64,000 nt of DNA, from assembly GCA_049323755.1 (NCBI GenBank), contig JBMOPE010000030.1, positions 91,034 to 155,033 on the forward strand, in the 5' to 3' direction. The stretch is from BRHc4a sp049323755. GTDB taxonomy: Bacteria; Bacillota; Desulfotomaculia; Desulfotomaculales; Desulfocucumaceae. Both the position numbers and the translations under genes were made by a program. Of the stretch, positions 42,919-51,605 are shown piece after piece (position 1 is the first letter of the stretch; every line of letters begins with the position of its first letter). The notes below the pieces were generated by a model. It made no database searches. It was given only the letters and a program-made list of their open reading frames with translations, and was not told the origin of the DNA.

Positions 42919-43677
42919 ATGAAAAGAAAAATAGCAATCTTCGGAATAGCAATTCTGGCAATATTCTTACTATCGGCAGGTATTGCCGCTGCAAGAGCTA
43001 CAACGAACGTAAACAGCAGCGTTAATACTATCCAAACAGTTACTGCGCCGAACGTAACTACACCGGCAGCAACCGACAGTGTTACTACGGGTAAAAAAGT
43101 GGACATTAATCAGACTACTGTGCAAAACAGCTCTAAACAACTTCAAAATAACACTCAGGGTCTTGTAAATACAACTACTCCCTTTTCATTACAGCCGAAA
43201 TCTTCAGCGCAGGGGGCCTCGACAAAAACCCATGTCGGGCAGCCTGTGAGTAATCTTGTCTTGTTATGCAAAAACGAACGACGTGAGCCATACCAAACCT
43301 ACTATGGTTTCGTACAAATCTTTCCTGATGGGGAGCCTCCGCTTGCTTCTTTTTCAACCAGTTATGACTACTACAGTATACCCCAGGGTTACACACTGAT
43401 TGTAACGGACGTTGACTGGCGGGTGGAGGGCGGCGCACCGGGGAAAACAGCGGCATTACAACTGCACATAGCTCCATTGGATGTTAGTTATCTCGGTAAC
43501 TACGCTTTTTCGTCCTCAGCCATACTGGACAGCTCAGGCTGCGGCGGTGCAAGTGTTTCCATGACCACTGGCTTTGCGGTGAGCTCAAGTGCCCGGCTTA
43601 TTGCCACCTCTTATCCAAATAATAATTCCAATATGAAGCAAATACTTGTACGTGGTTATTTAGTACCTTCGAATTAA
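42919..43677 (+). CDS. Secreted or anchored hypothetical protein, 252 aa
   Basis: Signal peptide or membrane anchor at residues 5-27, then a Thr/Ser/Asn/Gln-rich linker (about 28-110) rich in NTT and TVQN motifs, then a compact C-terminal domain (about 115-252) with FVQIFPDGEPPLASF and a YTLIVTDVDWRVEGG segment that resembles a beta-sandwich. No family recognised. ATG at 42919 follows GGGGAGG with 7-nt spacing; its longer frame overlaps the previous gene. It belongs to the surface-protein island. Confidence 0.7.
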   Translation: MKRKIAIFGIAILAIFLLSAGIAAARATTNVNSSVNTIQTVTAPNVTTPAATDSVTTGKKVDINQTTVQNSSKQLQNNTQGLVNTTTPFSLQPKSSAQGASTKTHVGQPVSNLVLLCKNERREPYQTYYGFVQIFPDGEPPLASFSTSYDYYSIPQGYTLIVTDVDWRVEGGAPGKTAALQLHIAPLDVSYLGNYAFSSSAILDSSGCGGASVSMTTGFAVSSSARLIATSYPNNNSNMKQILVRGYLVPSN

Positions 43678-43749
43678 TACGGGGTCAGGCCCATCCGGAA
43701 ATGTTTAGACTGCGGGGATTACCCTCGGCTATAGCCGGTTGAGAGGATA

Positions 43750-44697
43750 GTGGTGATAGTTGTGAAAAAACCTAAGGTGAATGAAATTATGACTGGCATG
43801 TGGATATTGGCGCTGGGAGGACTGGTTTTGGTTTTTACAGTGGCGCTGGCCCTGGTTCCGCCCAAGGGAGGAATTGGCGGGTCTCCCCTGCTGGGGGTAT
43901 CCAAGATTAACGCACTGACGGCCAAATCCTCCCTGGTCAATGCTCTAATCTGGCTCTGCCTGCCCATACCCGCCATTATCGCCCTTGAGGCGGGCCTGTG
44001 GCGCATACGACAGGGGCTTAAAATCCGGGAAGAAAGACTGGCACACCATCCTCAAACGTTCTGGTCAAGGTTGGGTGTTTTTAGCTCATTTTACGATATT
44101 TTCAATACTGGAGGGGGTATTCTTTTTATTCTGCTGTTGTTTGCGGGCGCCGCCTATGAGCTCTGGCACTGGCCAAGGGCACTGTCCCTCAATACGGCCT
44201 GGTTTGCAGCTACCATTCTTATCTATGCCGTAACAAGAAAGAAGTGGATTAAAAAAGAGGCTTCGTTTTCCAAGTGGATGCGGAAAGGGATGCCCACATA
44301 CAGCCTTACCGAAGATGGCATAACCATCAGGCTGGTGACCATGTGGAATAAAAAAAGACAGGAGCCCCCTCCTGTCCACATTCGCTTTGATGAGATTGAT
44401 CAGCTGGAGGTTTTTACCTATTCCGAAGCGGATGCTTACCTGAAATACAAGGTAGGGCCGGACCTCGAACTTGGTGTCCGGCAAACCCGGGATTTTGCGC
44501 GCTATGTGCAGGGCAAAATCCCCCGGCCGTCGGTTTACGCCTTCGGCGGCGCCGGTTCCACCACCGGCAAGCGTGTCTTAATCAGGGGGCCTGAATTATT
44601 CTACATGGTAACTTTTGATACCGATGACATGTCCGATCTGATCGAAGCATACCATTCTTACAAAACACCGGCGAAAGAGGCCGCCTCCCGGGTATAG
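43750..44697 (+). CDS. Membrane protein with possible PH-like C-terminal domain
   Basis: 315 aa, family not recognised. Hydrophobic helices lie at about residues 17-38, 62-80, 117-138 and 148-162. The cytoplasmic C-terminal part (about 180-310; YSLTEDGITIRLV, IRFDEIDQLEVFTYSEAD, YMVTFDTDDMSDLIEAYHSY) looks like a bacterial PH domain that reads membrane or protein partners. The start is one of three GTG codons (43750, 43753, 43762); GAGAGG lies just upstream of the first two. It is in the island of surface proteins and may help anchor or export them. Confidence 0.65.
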   Translation: MVIVVKKPKVNEIMTGMWILALGGLVLVFTVALALVPPKGGIGGSPLLGVSKINALTAKSSLVNALIWLCLPIPAIIALEAGLWRIRQGLKIREERLAHHPQTFWSRLGVFSSFYDIFNTGGGILFILLLFAGAAYELWHWPRALSLNTAWFAATILIYAVTRKKWIKKEASFSKWMRKGMPTYSLTEDGITIRLVTMWNKKRQEPPPVHIRFDEIDQLEVFTYSEADAYLKYKVGPDLELGVRQTRDFARYVQGKIPRPSVYAFGGAGSTTGKRVLIRGPELFYMVTFDTDDMSDLIEAYHSYKTPAKEAASRV

Positions 44698-44734
44698 CGT
44701 ATAGAACACTATAAATTTAAAGTAGGTGATTTTA

Positions 44735-45958
44735 ATGAAAAAATATGTATGCCTGTTTCTATTCCTGATTCTGGTTTCAGCGGGGTTTGGCGCGGGCAGC
44801 CGCTCGGAGGCTGCTGTGGCAGGCGCGTCGGCTAACCTGGAAATTACCACGCCGGTTAAAACTGTGGCGCCGGAAAAAGTGAAATCACCTGTCAAAACAC
44901 TTCCGGCAAATCCCGGCACAACCCGGATACTGGAGCCTATTGACCCTGAAAACATACCTTTACTGCTGGATAAAGATATAAAGTTAATCAATCCCGGGGG
45001 AGGGGAAGCTTTTCAACGAAAGCAGCCACTTATTATAGAATTCCTGGTAAAGACTCCCGGAACCTACAAAATCCTCTGCTCACACGATTCGGGAAAAACC
45101 TGGACTCAACTGGGCTTCGCCACTACCACCGGCTCCAGGGGCCTTTTTCCGTGGTTTGTTAATTTTTCAGAAAGTCAATTTACAGGCCATTTCAGAATAA
45201 AGATAGTATCAGCATCAGACAGCAGCCTCTATGATGTAAGCGGTGACTGTAATGTCAGCAGAGTCTGGTGGGACGGATTTTTCCCGACAGCGGATTGCAG
45301 TTATAACAGCGCCACACTGACCTGGAAGCATGCGTTTAAAACATCGCTGGTCAGTGCCTACGATATTTATAAAAGCACCTCCCCCGACGATAGTTCTTAT
45401 AGCCTGCTGGTTAAAAATGTATTACCATCCGACTGCCCGGTTGATAAGCTGATAACTTATACCGACCATGATGTAATAAACGGTTCAAAGTACTACTACA
45501 AAATAGTTCCACTGGTAGACGGTCATTCATATGATTATTTCTTCTATCAGGTTACCGCCACCACACCCAGGGGAGTTATTGTTCTTACGATTGGAGAACC
45601 ATACATGACAGTCAACGGTAGAAGCAGAGAAATCGAACCGGGCAGAGGGACAGTTCCTGTTGTTGTAAAAGACAGAACATTTGTCCCAATCAGGGGTATT
45701 GTTGAGGCTATGGGCGGGACAGTCAGCTGGGACGGCCTCAGCAGCAAAATAACCATAAACTATAATAATAATACGATAATCCTGCAAATAGGAAGCACTA
45801 AAGCCATTGTTAACGGCGCACCCCGAAAGATGGATGTGGCTCCATTCCTGTCCGAAACCGGAAGCACAATGCTGCCGGTGAGATATGTTGCGGAATACCT
45901 GGGTTGCCGGGTTGATTGGGATGCGGCTGAACAAAGGGTTATTATAACGTATTATTAG
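44735..45958 (+). CDS. Secreted protein with copper-amine-oxidase-like stalk domain
   Basis: 407 aa with signal peptide (residues 1-28, FLILVSAGFGAGSRSEA). The middle part has a GEAFQRKQPLIIEFLV beta-domain (about 95-180) and an FN3-like unit (about 190-285, YYYKIVPLVDG). The C-terminus (290-407) is a stalk domain with VKDRTFVPIRGIVEAMGG and STMLPVRYVAEYLG. ATG at 44735 with AGGTG upstream. It shares the domain type and likely surface location with the proteins at 39302 and 40815. Confidence 0.83.
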   Translation: MKKYVCLFLFLILVSAGFGAGSRSEAAVAGASANLEITTPVKTVAPEKVKSPVKTLPANPGTTRILEPIDPENIPLLLDKDIKLINPGGGEAFQRKQPLIIEFLVKTPGTYKILCSHDSGKTWTQLGFATTTGSRGLFPWFVNFSESQFTGHFRIKIVSASDSSLYDVSGDCNVSRVWWDGFFPTADCSYNSATLTWKHAFKTSLVSAYDIYKSTSPDDSSYSLLVKNVLPSDCPVDKLITYTDHDVINGSKYYYKIVPLVDGHSYDYFFYQVTATTPRGVIVLTIGEPYMTVNGRSREIEPGRGTVPVVVKDRTFVPIRGIVEAMGGTVSWDGLSSKITINYNNNTIILQIGSTKAIVNGAPRKMDVAPFLSETGSTMLPVRYVAEYLGCRVDWDAAEQRVIITYY

Positions 45959-45966
45959 GAAAGGGC

Positions 45967-45990
45967 GGGTCAGGGAAGGTTTCCTGACTG
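45967..45990 (+). repeat. GTCAGG-family hairpin
   Basis: GTCAGG and CCTGAC arms with a GAAGGTTT centre just after the preceding stop; no T run, so a weak terminator at best. Confidence 0.5.
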
Positions 45991-46035
45991 AGGAAAACAG
46001 GGGCTGTTGGAAAAATATCTTGGAGGTCTGTATTT

Positions 46036-46569
46036 ATGAAAAAAATGTTCTTAATTCTTTTAATTACATTTAATATTGCTTTGTTTACCGCTTGCGGTCA
46101 AAGTGATAAATCTGCCATAAACAGTGATAAAAGTGCGGTTTCGGGAGAAAAATCAGCTTCGCAAAGCATTGAGGAAAAAAGAATATCCTTTGATAGAAAC
46201 AACAAGGATAACGTTTCCTACAAACAACATGTAACTGATTTATGGGAGAAAACCAAGCCTTTGTTAAGGGAGGATATAGCCAAGGGCTATTCTGATGACC
46301 AGTATAAAAAACTTGGGGCTGAAATAAATGAGGCCTGGGTAAACCTTCAGATACATTCGTCATTGAATCACAAGGATGAAGTAGATAGCATAAAAGATGT
46401 CGGGTATGCGAATCTTACAGGAAACGTTATAGGATTAATCGATGAACTATACGGAAACAGGGACTTCGGCCCAAAGGAAAAACGTGAAGAAAGGAGAGAG
46501 ACCCTCAAAAAAAGCCGCCTGGAGTACAAGATAAAACAGTTTGATGCTATTCTTCAAAAAGCAGATTAA
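46036..46569 (+). CDS. Hypothetical lipoprotein, 177 aa
   Basis: Lipoprotein signal with ALFTACGQ (lipidated Cys20), then a charged helical body with two related stretches, SVKQ-like linker first and then KRISFDRNNKDNVSYKQH and LYGNRDFGPKEKREERR. No family recognised. The ATG has a TTGGAGG ribosome site. It closes the surface-protein island and is followed by a terminator. Confidence 0.7.
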   Translation: MKKMFLILLITFNIALFTACGQSDKSAINSDKSAVSGEKSASQSIEEKRISFDRNNKDNVSYKQHVTDLWEKTKPLLREDIAKGYSDDQYKKLGAEINEAWVNLQIHSSLNHKDEVDSIKDVGYANLTGNVIGLIDELYGNRDFGPKEKREERRETLKKSRLEYKIKQFDAILQKAD

Positions 46570-46582
46570 AGTAAATTCGTTA

Positions 46583-46625
46583 AGGGTCAGGCCATTAACT
46601 TATTAGTAAGGACTGACCCTATTTG
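46583..46625 (+). terminator. Terminator-like hairpin
   Basis: AGGGTCAG pairs with CTGACCCT around a 22-nt spacer, followed by ATTTG. A GTCAGG-type member at a gene end. Confidence 0.5.
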
Positions 46626-46716
46626 TTCCTGCTAAGGAAAGTATATGCCGCTTTAAGGCATTAAAGTAAACCATAGCTAGTTACAAATAACATTATAGCT
46701 CTGGGGCGTATCGGAT

Positions 46717-46917
46717 AAACCCCCGCACTCACGATAAGATCCTCCGGCTGTAACTGGCTCTACGGCTTGTTGCCAACTGACAGACGACCGTCCTCAACGG
46801 CGCGTCCATGCGCCGGTTCGGACTGCCTCCAACGTCCTGTTGGAGACCCGTCTGTCATTAGGCTCCTTCGCCGAGAGCCAGATAACAACCTCCTGTAAAT
46901 CGCTCGATTGGGGGTTT
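46717..46917 (+). repeat. Structured dispersed repeat, copy 2 (most complete, 201 bp)
   Basis: Nested complementary segments: AAACCCCC/GGGGGTTT at the ends (46717-46724, 46910-46917), CTGGCTCT/AGAGCCAG (46754, 46874), TGACAGACG/CGTCTGTCA (46778, 46849), CGGCGC/GCGCCG (46798, 46810) and CTCCAAC/GTTGGAG (46827, 46839). This gives a multi-branched fold. Copies share the central part at 16297 and 63862, same orientation. No transposase or reading frame is inside. Confidence 0.7.
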
Positions 46918-47045
46918 CTCCTATACAGATACAATAGGCAATGCTAACCCTTTCTGACTCCTGTATAATTGGGGACATTCCTGTCCCTAAAGGAATACTC
47001 AAGCTTCAGCAGGTGTGTCCCCTTTCCTCTGATTCTGGATTCCCA

Positions 47046-47085
47046 CCGCTGGGACAGCGGCAACGCCCGCAGGGCGTTTTATTAT
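47046..47085 (+). repeat. AACGCCC double-hairpin repeat, copy 3
   Basis: CCGCTG/CAGCGG then AACGCCC/GGGCGTT and TTTATTATT, between converging genes. The stretch 46918-47045 before it holds a GGGGACA/TGTCCC hairpin at 46972 and nothing else. Confidence 0.75.
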
Positions 47086-47099
47086 TTGGTATACCTCTA

Positions 47100-48368
47100 T
47101 CAGATTTCGGGTGAAGGGGTTATGCTGGTAAAATAAATATTTTTGCCACCCTTAACCTGCAGAATGACGGCAGGTTTAATTGGGTTGCCATCATGGTCAA
47201 AGCTCATATTACCTGTTACTGCCGGGAAGTCCTTTATGTTTTGTACCGCTTCATTAATTTTAACCGGGTTGTTGGAATTTGCTGTTTCAACCGCTTTTAA
47301 AAGAATTTGGGTGGCGTCATAAGTTAAAGCAGCGGCAGCATCCGGCCTGGAATTATACTTGTGGTAATACTTTTTTATAAACTCTCTTACTTCCGGACGT
47401 GGATCATCTGTCGAGTAATGGTCCGTGCAGTATGCACCCTCCAGGGCCTGTGGGTCAATACTGTCTGAGTCCCATACAATACCGCTGTATAGGGTTGCTT
47501 TAATACCATTTTTCTGTGCCTGCCTGGCTATGGTGCCGGCCATATAATAGGCATCGGGAAAATATATGACATCGGGCTTAAGGTTCGCCATATCATTCAG
47601 TAAGGTGGAAAAGTTTTTGTCTTTCAGGGAATAGGCTGTAAAGGATTGTATTTTACCGCCGCCATTTTCGAACTCATCCTTAAAACGTTCGGCATTCGAT
47701 ATTCCAAACTCGTTATCCTGGTTATATAGTATGGCCGCTGTTTTTGCTTTTAGATTTTTCAGAGCAAACCCGGCAGCAGCTGTGCCATGGAAATAATCTC
47801 CGATATCTGTGCAAAATATGTAGTCCTTACGGTGCCCCATGTGATAAGTAATTCCAGGCATGGGTGAGGTGGGGGTGAGCATGGGTATATTGGAACACTG
47901 GGCAATATCAGAAATAATGATGTTGCAATTATAAGAAAAGGAGCCTATGATGGCATGGATTTTTTCTTCATTTATTAACTTAGCGGCTTCTTTATCAGCC
48001 TTACCGGCGTCACCCTGGTCATCGGCAATCACTATTCTTATTATGAAATCACCGGTTTTATAGTTTCTTTCTTCCACAGCCAGTCTAAAAGCGTTCTCCA
48101 TATGTCTGCCAAAGGCGCTGAAATCTCCTGTAAGAGGCGCGATTAGGCCAATTTTAACAACCTTTTCGCCAGTAGAAGAAAGACCTGTGTTTGAAGCCGC
48201 TGACTTGTCTTCCGGCTTGGTGGCCTCCTGGGTATTTGCCAGGTTTTCTGCTGATGTGGTGGATTTGGTATTCTCCAGTACTGCTTTCTGTCCACAGCCT
48301 GCAATAAAGAGCAGCGCCCAGCACAAAATGAAGATTAATAATTTCATTTTGGTTTTCATTTTAACCAT
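47100..48368 (-). CDS. Branched-chain amino-acid type ABC transporter substrate-binding lipoprotein
   Basis: 422 aa, leftward. Lipoprotein signal with LLFIAGCGQ. The mature protein is a LivJ-type periplasmic-binding fold: KIGLIAPLTGDFSAFG near residue 55, a VIGSFSYNCNIIISDI segment, PMLTPTSPMPG, AILYNQDNEFG and ALTYDATQILLKAVE near 345. It would bind amino acids, amides or aromatic acids. ATG at 48368 follows GGGGAGG by 8 nt; a longer frame from 48389 lacks a ribosome site. No permease or ATPase genes are adjacent, so it is an orphan that must share membrane parts encoded elsewhere or act as a sensor. Confidence 0.87.
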   Translation of the reverse strand: MVKMKTKMKLLIFILCWALLFIAGCGQKAVLENTKSTTSAENLANTQEATKPEDKSAASNTGLSSTGEKVVKIGLIAPLTGDFSAFGRHMENAFRLAVEERNYKTGDFIIRIVIADDQGDAGKADKEAAKLINEEKIHAIIGSFSYNCNIIISDIAQCSNIPMLTPTSPMPGITYHMGHRKDYIFCTDIGDYFHGTAAAGFALKNLKAKTAAILYNQDNEFGISNAERFKDEFENGGGKIQSFTAYSLKDKNFSTLLNDMANLKPDVIYFPDAYYMAGTIARQAQKNGIKATLYSGIVWDSDSIDPQALEGAYCTDHYSTDDPRPEVREFIKKYYHKYNSRPDAAAALTYDATQILLKAVETANSNNPVKINEAVQNIKDFPAVTGNMSFDHDGNPIKPAVILQVKGGKNIYFTSITPSPEI

Positions 48369-48586
48369 CCTTTCATCCTCCCCAAGCACGTGAGTTGTAA
48401 TTAAAAATCCGTAGTAAATAATTCCATTTGAAAAAACAATTTCCTGTTTAAGGTTTGTTTATATTCACAACAAATATATGTTATATATGCCTGCAATTAT
48501 CTTTATCTCTGAAATCAGTCACTGGTATTGAATAGGTATTTATGTATTGGGGAATATAATCATACAAAGTATTAAGGAGGTCAAAT

Positions 48587-49030
48587 ATGCCTATAATTCC
48601 TTACGAACCCTTCCGTCATCTTGACAACATCAGGCGTGAGTTTGATCGTTTTTTTACAACTGATATCCCTGCCATTAGAACAGGCTTTGGCCATAACTTC
48701 GGCAACCCAAGTATTGATGTTTATGAAACCGAAAATGAAGTTGTGGCTACATGTGATATACCCGGCCTGGAAAAGAAAGAAGATGTAAATATAGAAATTG
48801 ACAACAATGTTTTGATGATTAATGGAACTATAAACAGACTTAATGAAATAAAGGAAGAACATATGCATAGGCGGGAACGTTTTGTCGGCCGTTTTCAACG
48901 GTCTGTCAGCCTGCCTTCCCGTGTTTCACAAGAAGGTGTTAAGGCAACATATAGGAATGGTGTCCTTGAAATCCACATGCCTAAGTTAAAATCAGATGCC
49001 AGAAAAAGAATTGATGTTGATTTTCACTAA
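48587..49030 (+). CDS. Hsp20/alpha-crystallin family small heat-shock protein
   Basis: A 147-aa holdase chaperone that keeps unfolding proteins soluble without ATP. N-terminal IRREFDRFF region, alpha-crystallin domain at about residues 42-140 (SIDVYETENEVVATCDIPG, RFVGRFQRSVSLPSRV, ATYRNGVLEIHMPK) ending in a short RKRIDVDFH tail. The ATG has an AAGGAGG ribosome site. No CIRCE-type inverted repeat is visible upstream. The gap 48369-48586 holds no other recognisable feature. Confidence 0.93.
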   Translation: MPIIPYEPFRHLDNIRREFDRFFTTDIPAIRTGFGHNFGNPSIDVYETENEVVATCDIPGLEKKEDVNIEIDNNVLMINGTINRLNEIKEEHMHRRERFVGRFQRSVSLPSRVSQEGVKATYRNGVLEIHMPKLKSDARKRIDVDFH

Positions 49031-49068
49031 GCTACCAGGATTGTTACACAAAGCAAGTCCGGACTATT

Positions 49069-49097
49069 CCCCTGCTTCAGGCAGGGGTTTTCTTTTT
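49069..49097 (+). terminator. Rho-independent terminator after hsp20
   Basis: CCCCTGC and GCAGGGG arms around TTCAG, followed by TTTTCTTTTTG. Confidence 0.9.
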
Positions 49098-49267
49098 GTT
49101 GCGGCAGGAACATGTATTATATGGAAGGAATTAAGGATATTAACCAATTAATTAGCATAGAGAAGTCCTGATTTTTGTAGATAAATAGTTAGGGATTATA
49201 AAATGATTCATTTTATAATAATAATAATGTATCTTGCGGCTACAACCATGGAAACAATAAACCTCTT

Positions 49268-49558
49268 TTAAATATACCTGATCGGGTCAGAAACACAAAA
49301 GAACTCAATCCCATTCAGCAATATGGATTTTCTAACAGGATAATCAGGGGAAGTACTTCTCTCAACATTAATTTCGCTGTCCTTAAACAGTCTGGAAAAA
49401 TCCCCCTCCCTCAAATGAGCCACGAACCTATTATGGTTGTTATCAAATTGTAAGGAAAATGCGCCGGTTTTAGCCATTAATTCTTTCGCAGCCGCAACAA
49501 AATTATCAGCCAGCTGCCCAACTTTTGCGATATTGACAGGAAAATCCATATTGATCAT
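49268..49558 (-). CDS. Hypothetical protein, 96 aa
   Basis: Leftward. ATG at 49558 with GAGGGG upstream. The protein begins INMDFPVNIAKVGQLAD, has a helix (FVAAAKELMAKTG) and strands FSLQFDN, NRFVAHL and ILLNGIEFFCVS. It is soluble, with no known family or catalytic motif. It stands alone between hsp20 and a lipoprotein gene. Confidence 0.55.
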   Translation of the reverse strand: MINMDFPVNIAKVGQLADNFVAAAKELMAKTGAFSLQFDNNHNRFVAHLREGDFSRLFKDSEINVERSTSPDYPVRKSILLNGIEFFCVSDPIRYI

Positions 49559-49701
49559 TGCAGTACCCCTCATGGTTAATTTATCCTTAATTATATACAA
49601 TTCCTTATTATTTATTCCCGGGGCGAGGCTACGTGAAACAGGCTATTAAACCATTGTTTTGATGAGAAAAAAATGAACTGATCAGGGGGTGAGTTTAATA
49701 T

Positions 49702-50586
49702 ATGCATCAGGGAATAGCTGAATTCCGTAAATCGCCGTTCTTAAAGAAGGATTTTTCTGCCGGGCTTTGGCTAGCAGTCCTATTTTTCCTTATAACTATC
49801 CTGGGTTGTTCGCCAGCCAGAAAAGCTGATAACATGCTTTTAACACTGGGGGATGTTACCAGTGCTTTTGAACAGGGAGGTTTGTGTCTTAGAAAAGACA
49901 GTATTTATTCAGTCCCGAAGTTTAGGTGCCAGGGTGTCCTGCCTGCACACTTTAAGCTGGATAATATAAAAGGAGACCTTTATATTTATGTATTTAAATC
50001 CTATGAAGACAGGGAAAAAGCCTTTCCATCGGAGTGGTCTTTTGAAAATGACCTGCGCGCTCTTTTAGGACAGGATTCAAAATGGTGTACTTTTTACAGG
50101 GCTAAAAATGTATTGATAGCATTAAATATTCAGGATAATGAGGCTATAAACAATCCAGATGTATTAATGGATTTGAAGAGAATTAATGAGGTAGTCTTTA
50201 ATAGGCTTAATGATGGAAAACAGCTTGTTTTTAAAGGTGAAGGACGCCGCTGGCAAAGTGAAATTACGCTAAAATACTATGAGCACTGGTGGAAGGACAG
50301 CAAAGGAATCATGCGATATGATAGCTATCATACAATGCAGCCATTGATAAGGTATAAAGAGGCAGATCTTGAGAGAATTAGCCAATTCCGTTACGAATAT
50401 AAGTACAGGTCCGGTTCTGCCAGTGGTTTTCGCTCTAACGTCAGGCTAAATAAAAACGGGTGTATAATAGATGGTGGTGGCAGTGGAGGCAACGGTGCCA
50501 TTCTGAGGGAATATGATGTTTTAAACATGACCATTGAGTGGGATGGCAAAAAAGATATTTTTGAATTACGGGCACTAAGAGAATAA
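49702..50586 (+). CDS. Hypothetical lipoprotein, 294 aa
   Basis: A hydrophobic segment (about residues 20-36) ends in ITILGCSP, a lipobox with lipidated cysteine near residue 36. The mature protein has a RKDSIYSVPKFRCQGVLPA segment, a SWSFENDLRALLGQDSKWC region and a second domain from about residue 170 (VFKGEGRRWQSEITLKYYEHW). No family recognised. The ATG has a GGGGGTGAG ribosome site. It is followed 80 bp later by an AraC regulator in the same direction. Confidence 0.7.
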   Translation: MHQGIAEFRKSPFLKKDFSAGLWLAVLFFLITILGCSPARKADNMLLTLGDVTSAFEQGGLCLRKDSIYSVPKFRCQGVLPAHFKLDNIKGDLYIYVFKSYEDREKAFPSEWSFENDLRALLGQDSKWCTFYRAKNVLIALNIQDNEAINNPDVLMDLKRINEVVFNRLNDGKQLVFKGEGRRWQSEITLKYYEHWWKDSKGIMRYDSYHTMQPLIRYKEADLERISQFRYEYKYRSGSASGFRSNVRLNKNGCIIDGGGSGGNGAILREYDVLNMTIEWDGKKDIFELRALRE

Positions 50587-50666
50587 TTGTTAAAAATTGT
50601 ACTGAACAAGCATAATTTCCATGATATGTTTCATAATTCTAAAATCGTTGCCTGGTGAGGAAGCTC

Positions 50667-51524
50667 ATGAACTACATAGATATAGTCAATGATGCCATAC
50701 AATATATCGAGTGTAATTTACACAGAAATTTGCGTCTGGAGGAACTTGCATCCAGGTATTACATATCGCCTACGTATTTTTACCGCATCTTCCGGGCGGT
50801 GACCAATCAGACGGTTAAATCATATATTCTGGGGCGTAAGCTTTCAGCAGCCGCCTTTGCTTTAAAAAATACAGACCTCAATGTGGTGGACATTGCCTTC
50901 CAGTATGGTTTTAACTCTCATGAACAGTTCACACGAAGCTTTCTGAAAATGTTTCGGGTTACTCCGAATTTCTACCGGAAAGAGAAAATTTCTGCTGTTC
51001 CATTAAAGGAAAAGCTGGATATAGTTGAGCGGGACTTTAGAAATAAAAATAAAGACATTATCGTTGACTATACCTGCCGTGAGCTTGATGAAATAAAAAT
51101 ATTGGGAAAGGAAATGTTTTTTCGCCCGGAGATTACTTGTGAGCTGGAAGAATCTATTCGTAAGGGTAACGATTTTGAGGAGAAGTATTTTATCAAAGGC
51201 GGCGCCGGACGTTTGTTCAATGTGATACGTAGTTGCAGCAGTGATGTGTCACGCATTTCTTGTTTTTCAGGTATTATCGCGGAGGAGTGTAAAGAAGACC
51301 TGTCCGGTTTAGAGGAGAGAATTATTCCCGGCTCAAGGTATGCTGTATTCATGTACCCTGAGATAATGGGGCTGTTTTTTCATACTGTACTGGACGATTT
51401 GTACAGATGGCTCAGTGTATCGGAATTTGAATTAAACAATAACACCGGTATTGATCTGTTTACATTACAAACCGGGGATTACCGGCAAACCAGAAAATTT
51501 TATCTTTACGTACCTGTGCTTTGA
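50667..51524 (+). CDS. AraC family transcriptional regulator with effector-binding domain
   Basis: 285 aa. Two AraC-type helix-turn-helices at residues 15-110 (LEELASRYYISPTYFYRIFR, VVDIAFQYGFNSHEQFTRSF). The rest (about 125-285) is a GyrI-like effector-binding domain (ELDEIKILGKEMFF near 135, PGSRYAVFMYPEIMG near 220). Such proteins respond to small toxic or signalling molecules. ATG at 50667 follows GAGGAAG; a longer frame from GTG 50655 overlaps that site. The methyltransferase gene 82 bp downstream is a possible target. Confidence 0.87.
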   Translation: MNYIDIVNDAIQYIECNLHRNLRLEELASRYYISPTYFYRIFRAVTNQTVKSYILGRKLSAAAFALKNTDLNVVDIAFQYGFNSHEQFTRSFLKMFRVTPNFYRKEKISAVPLKEKLDIVERDFRNKNKDIIVDYTCRELDEIKILGKEMFFRPEITCELEESIRKGNDFEEKYFIKGGAGRLFNVIRSCSSDVSRISCFSGIIAEECKEDLSGLEERIIPGSRYAVFMYPEIMGLFFHTVLDDLYRWLSVSEFELNNNTGIDLFTLQTGDYRQTRKFYLYVPVL

Positions 51525-51605
51525 GCTGATTACTGTAAAAAAGCTCAAGATTTTACTCCCCCTCAGGTTTATTATTCAGATATAGCCTTAAGAGGAGGAA
51601 TTTAA

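Noticed and set aside
39302..45958. Reading the stalk-domain proteins as copper amine oxidases
   Set aside because: Only the N-terminal-like stalk domain is present; no catalytic oxidase domain exists.
46798..46820. GCGCCGGTTCGGAC segment considered as a tRNA T-arm
   Set aside because: No acceptor, D or anticodon arms of the right length are present around it.
46760..47002. An 80-codon leftward frame across structured repeat copy 2
   Set aside because: Reading frames are not conserved among the three copies; base-paired structure explains the sequence better.
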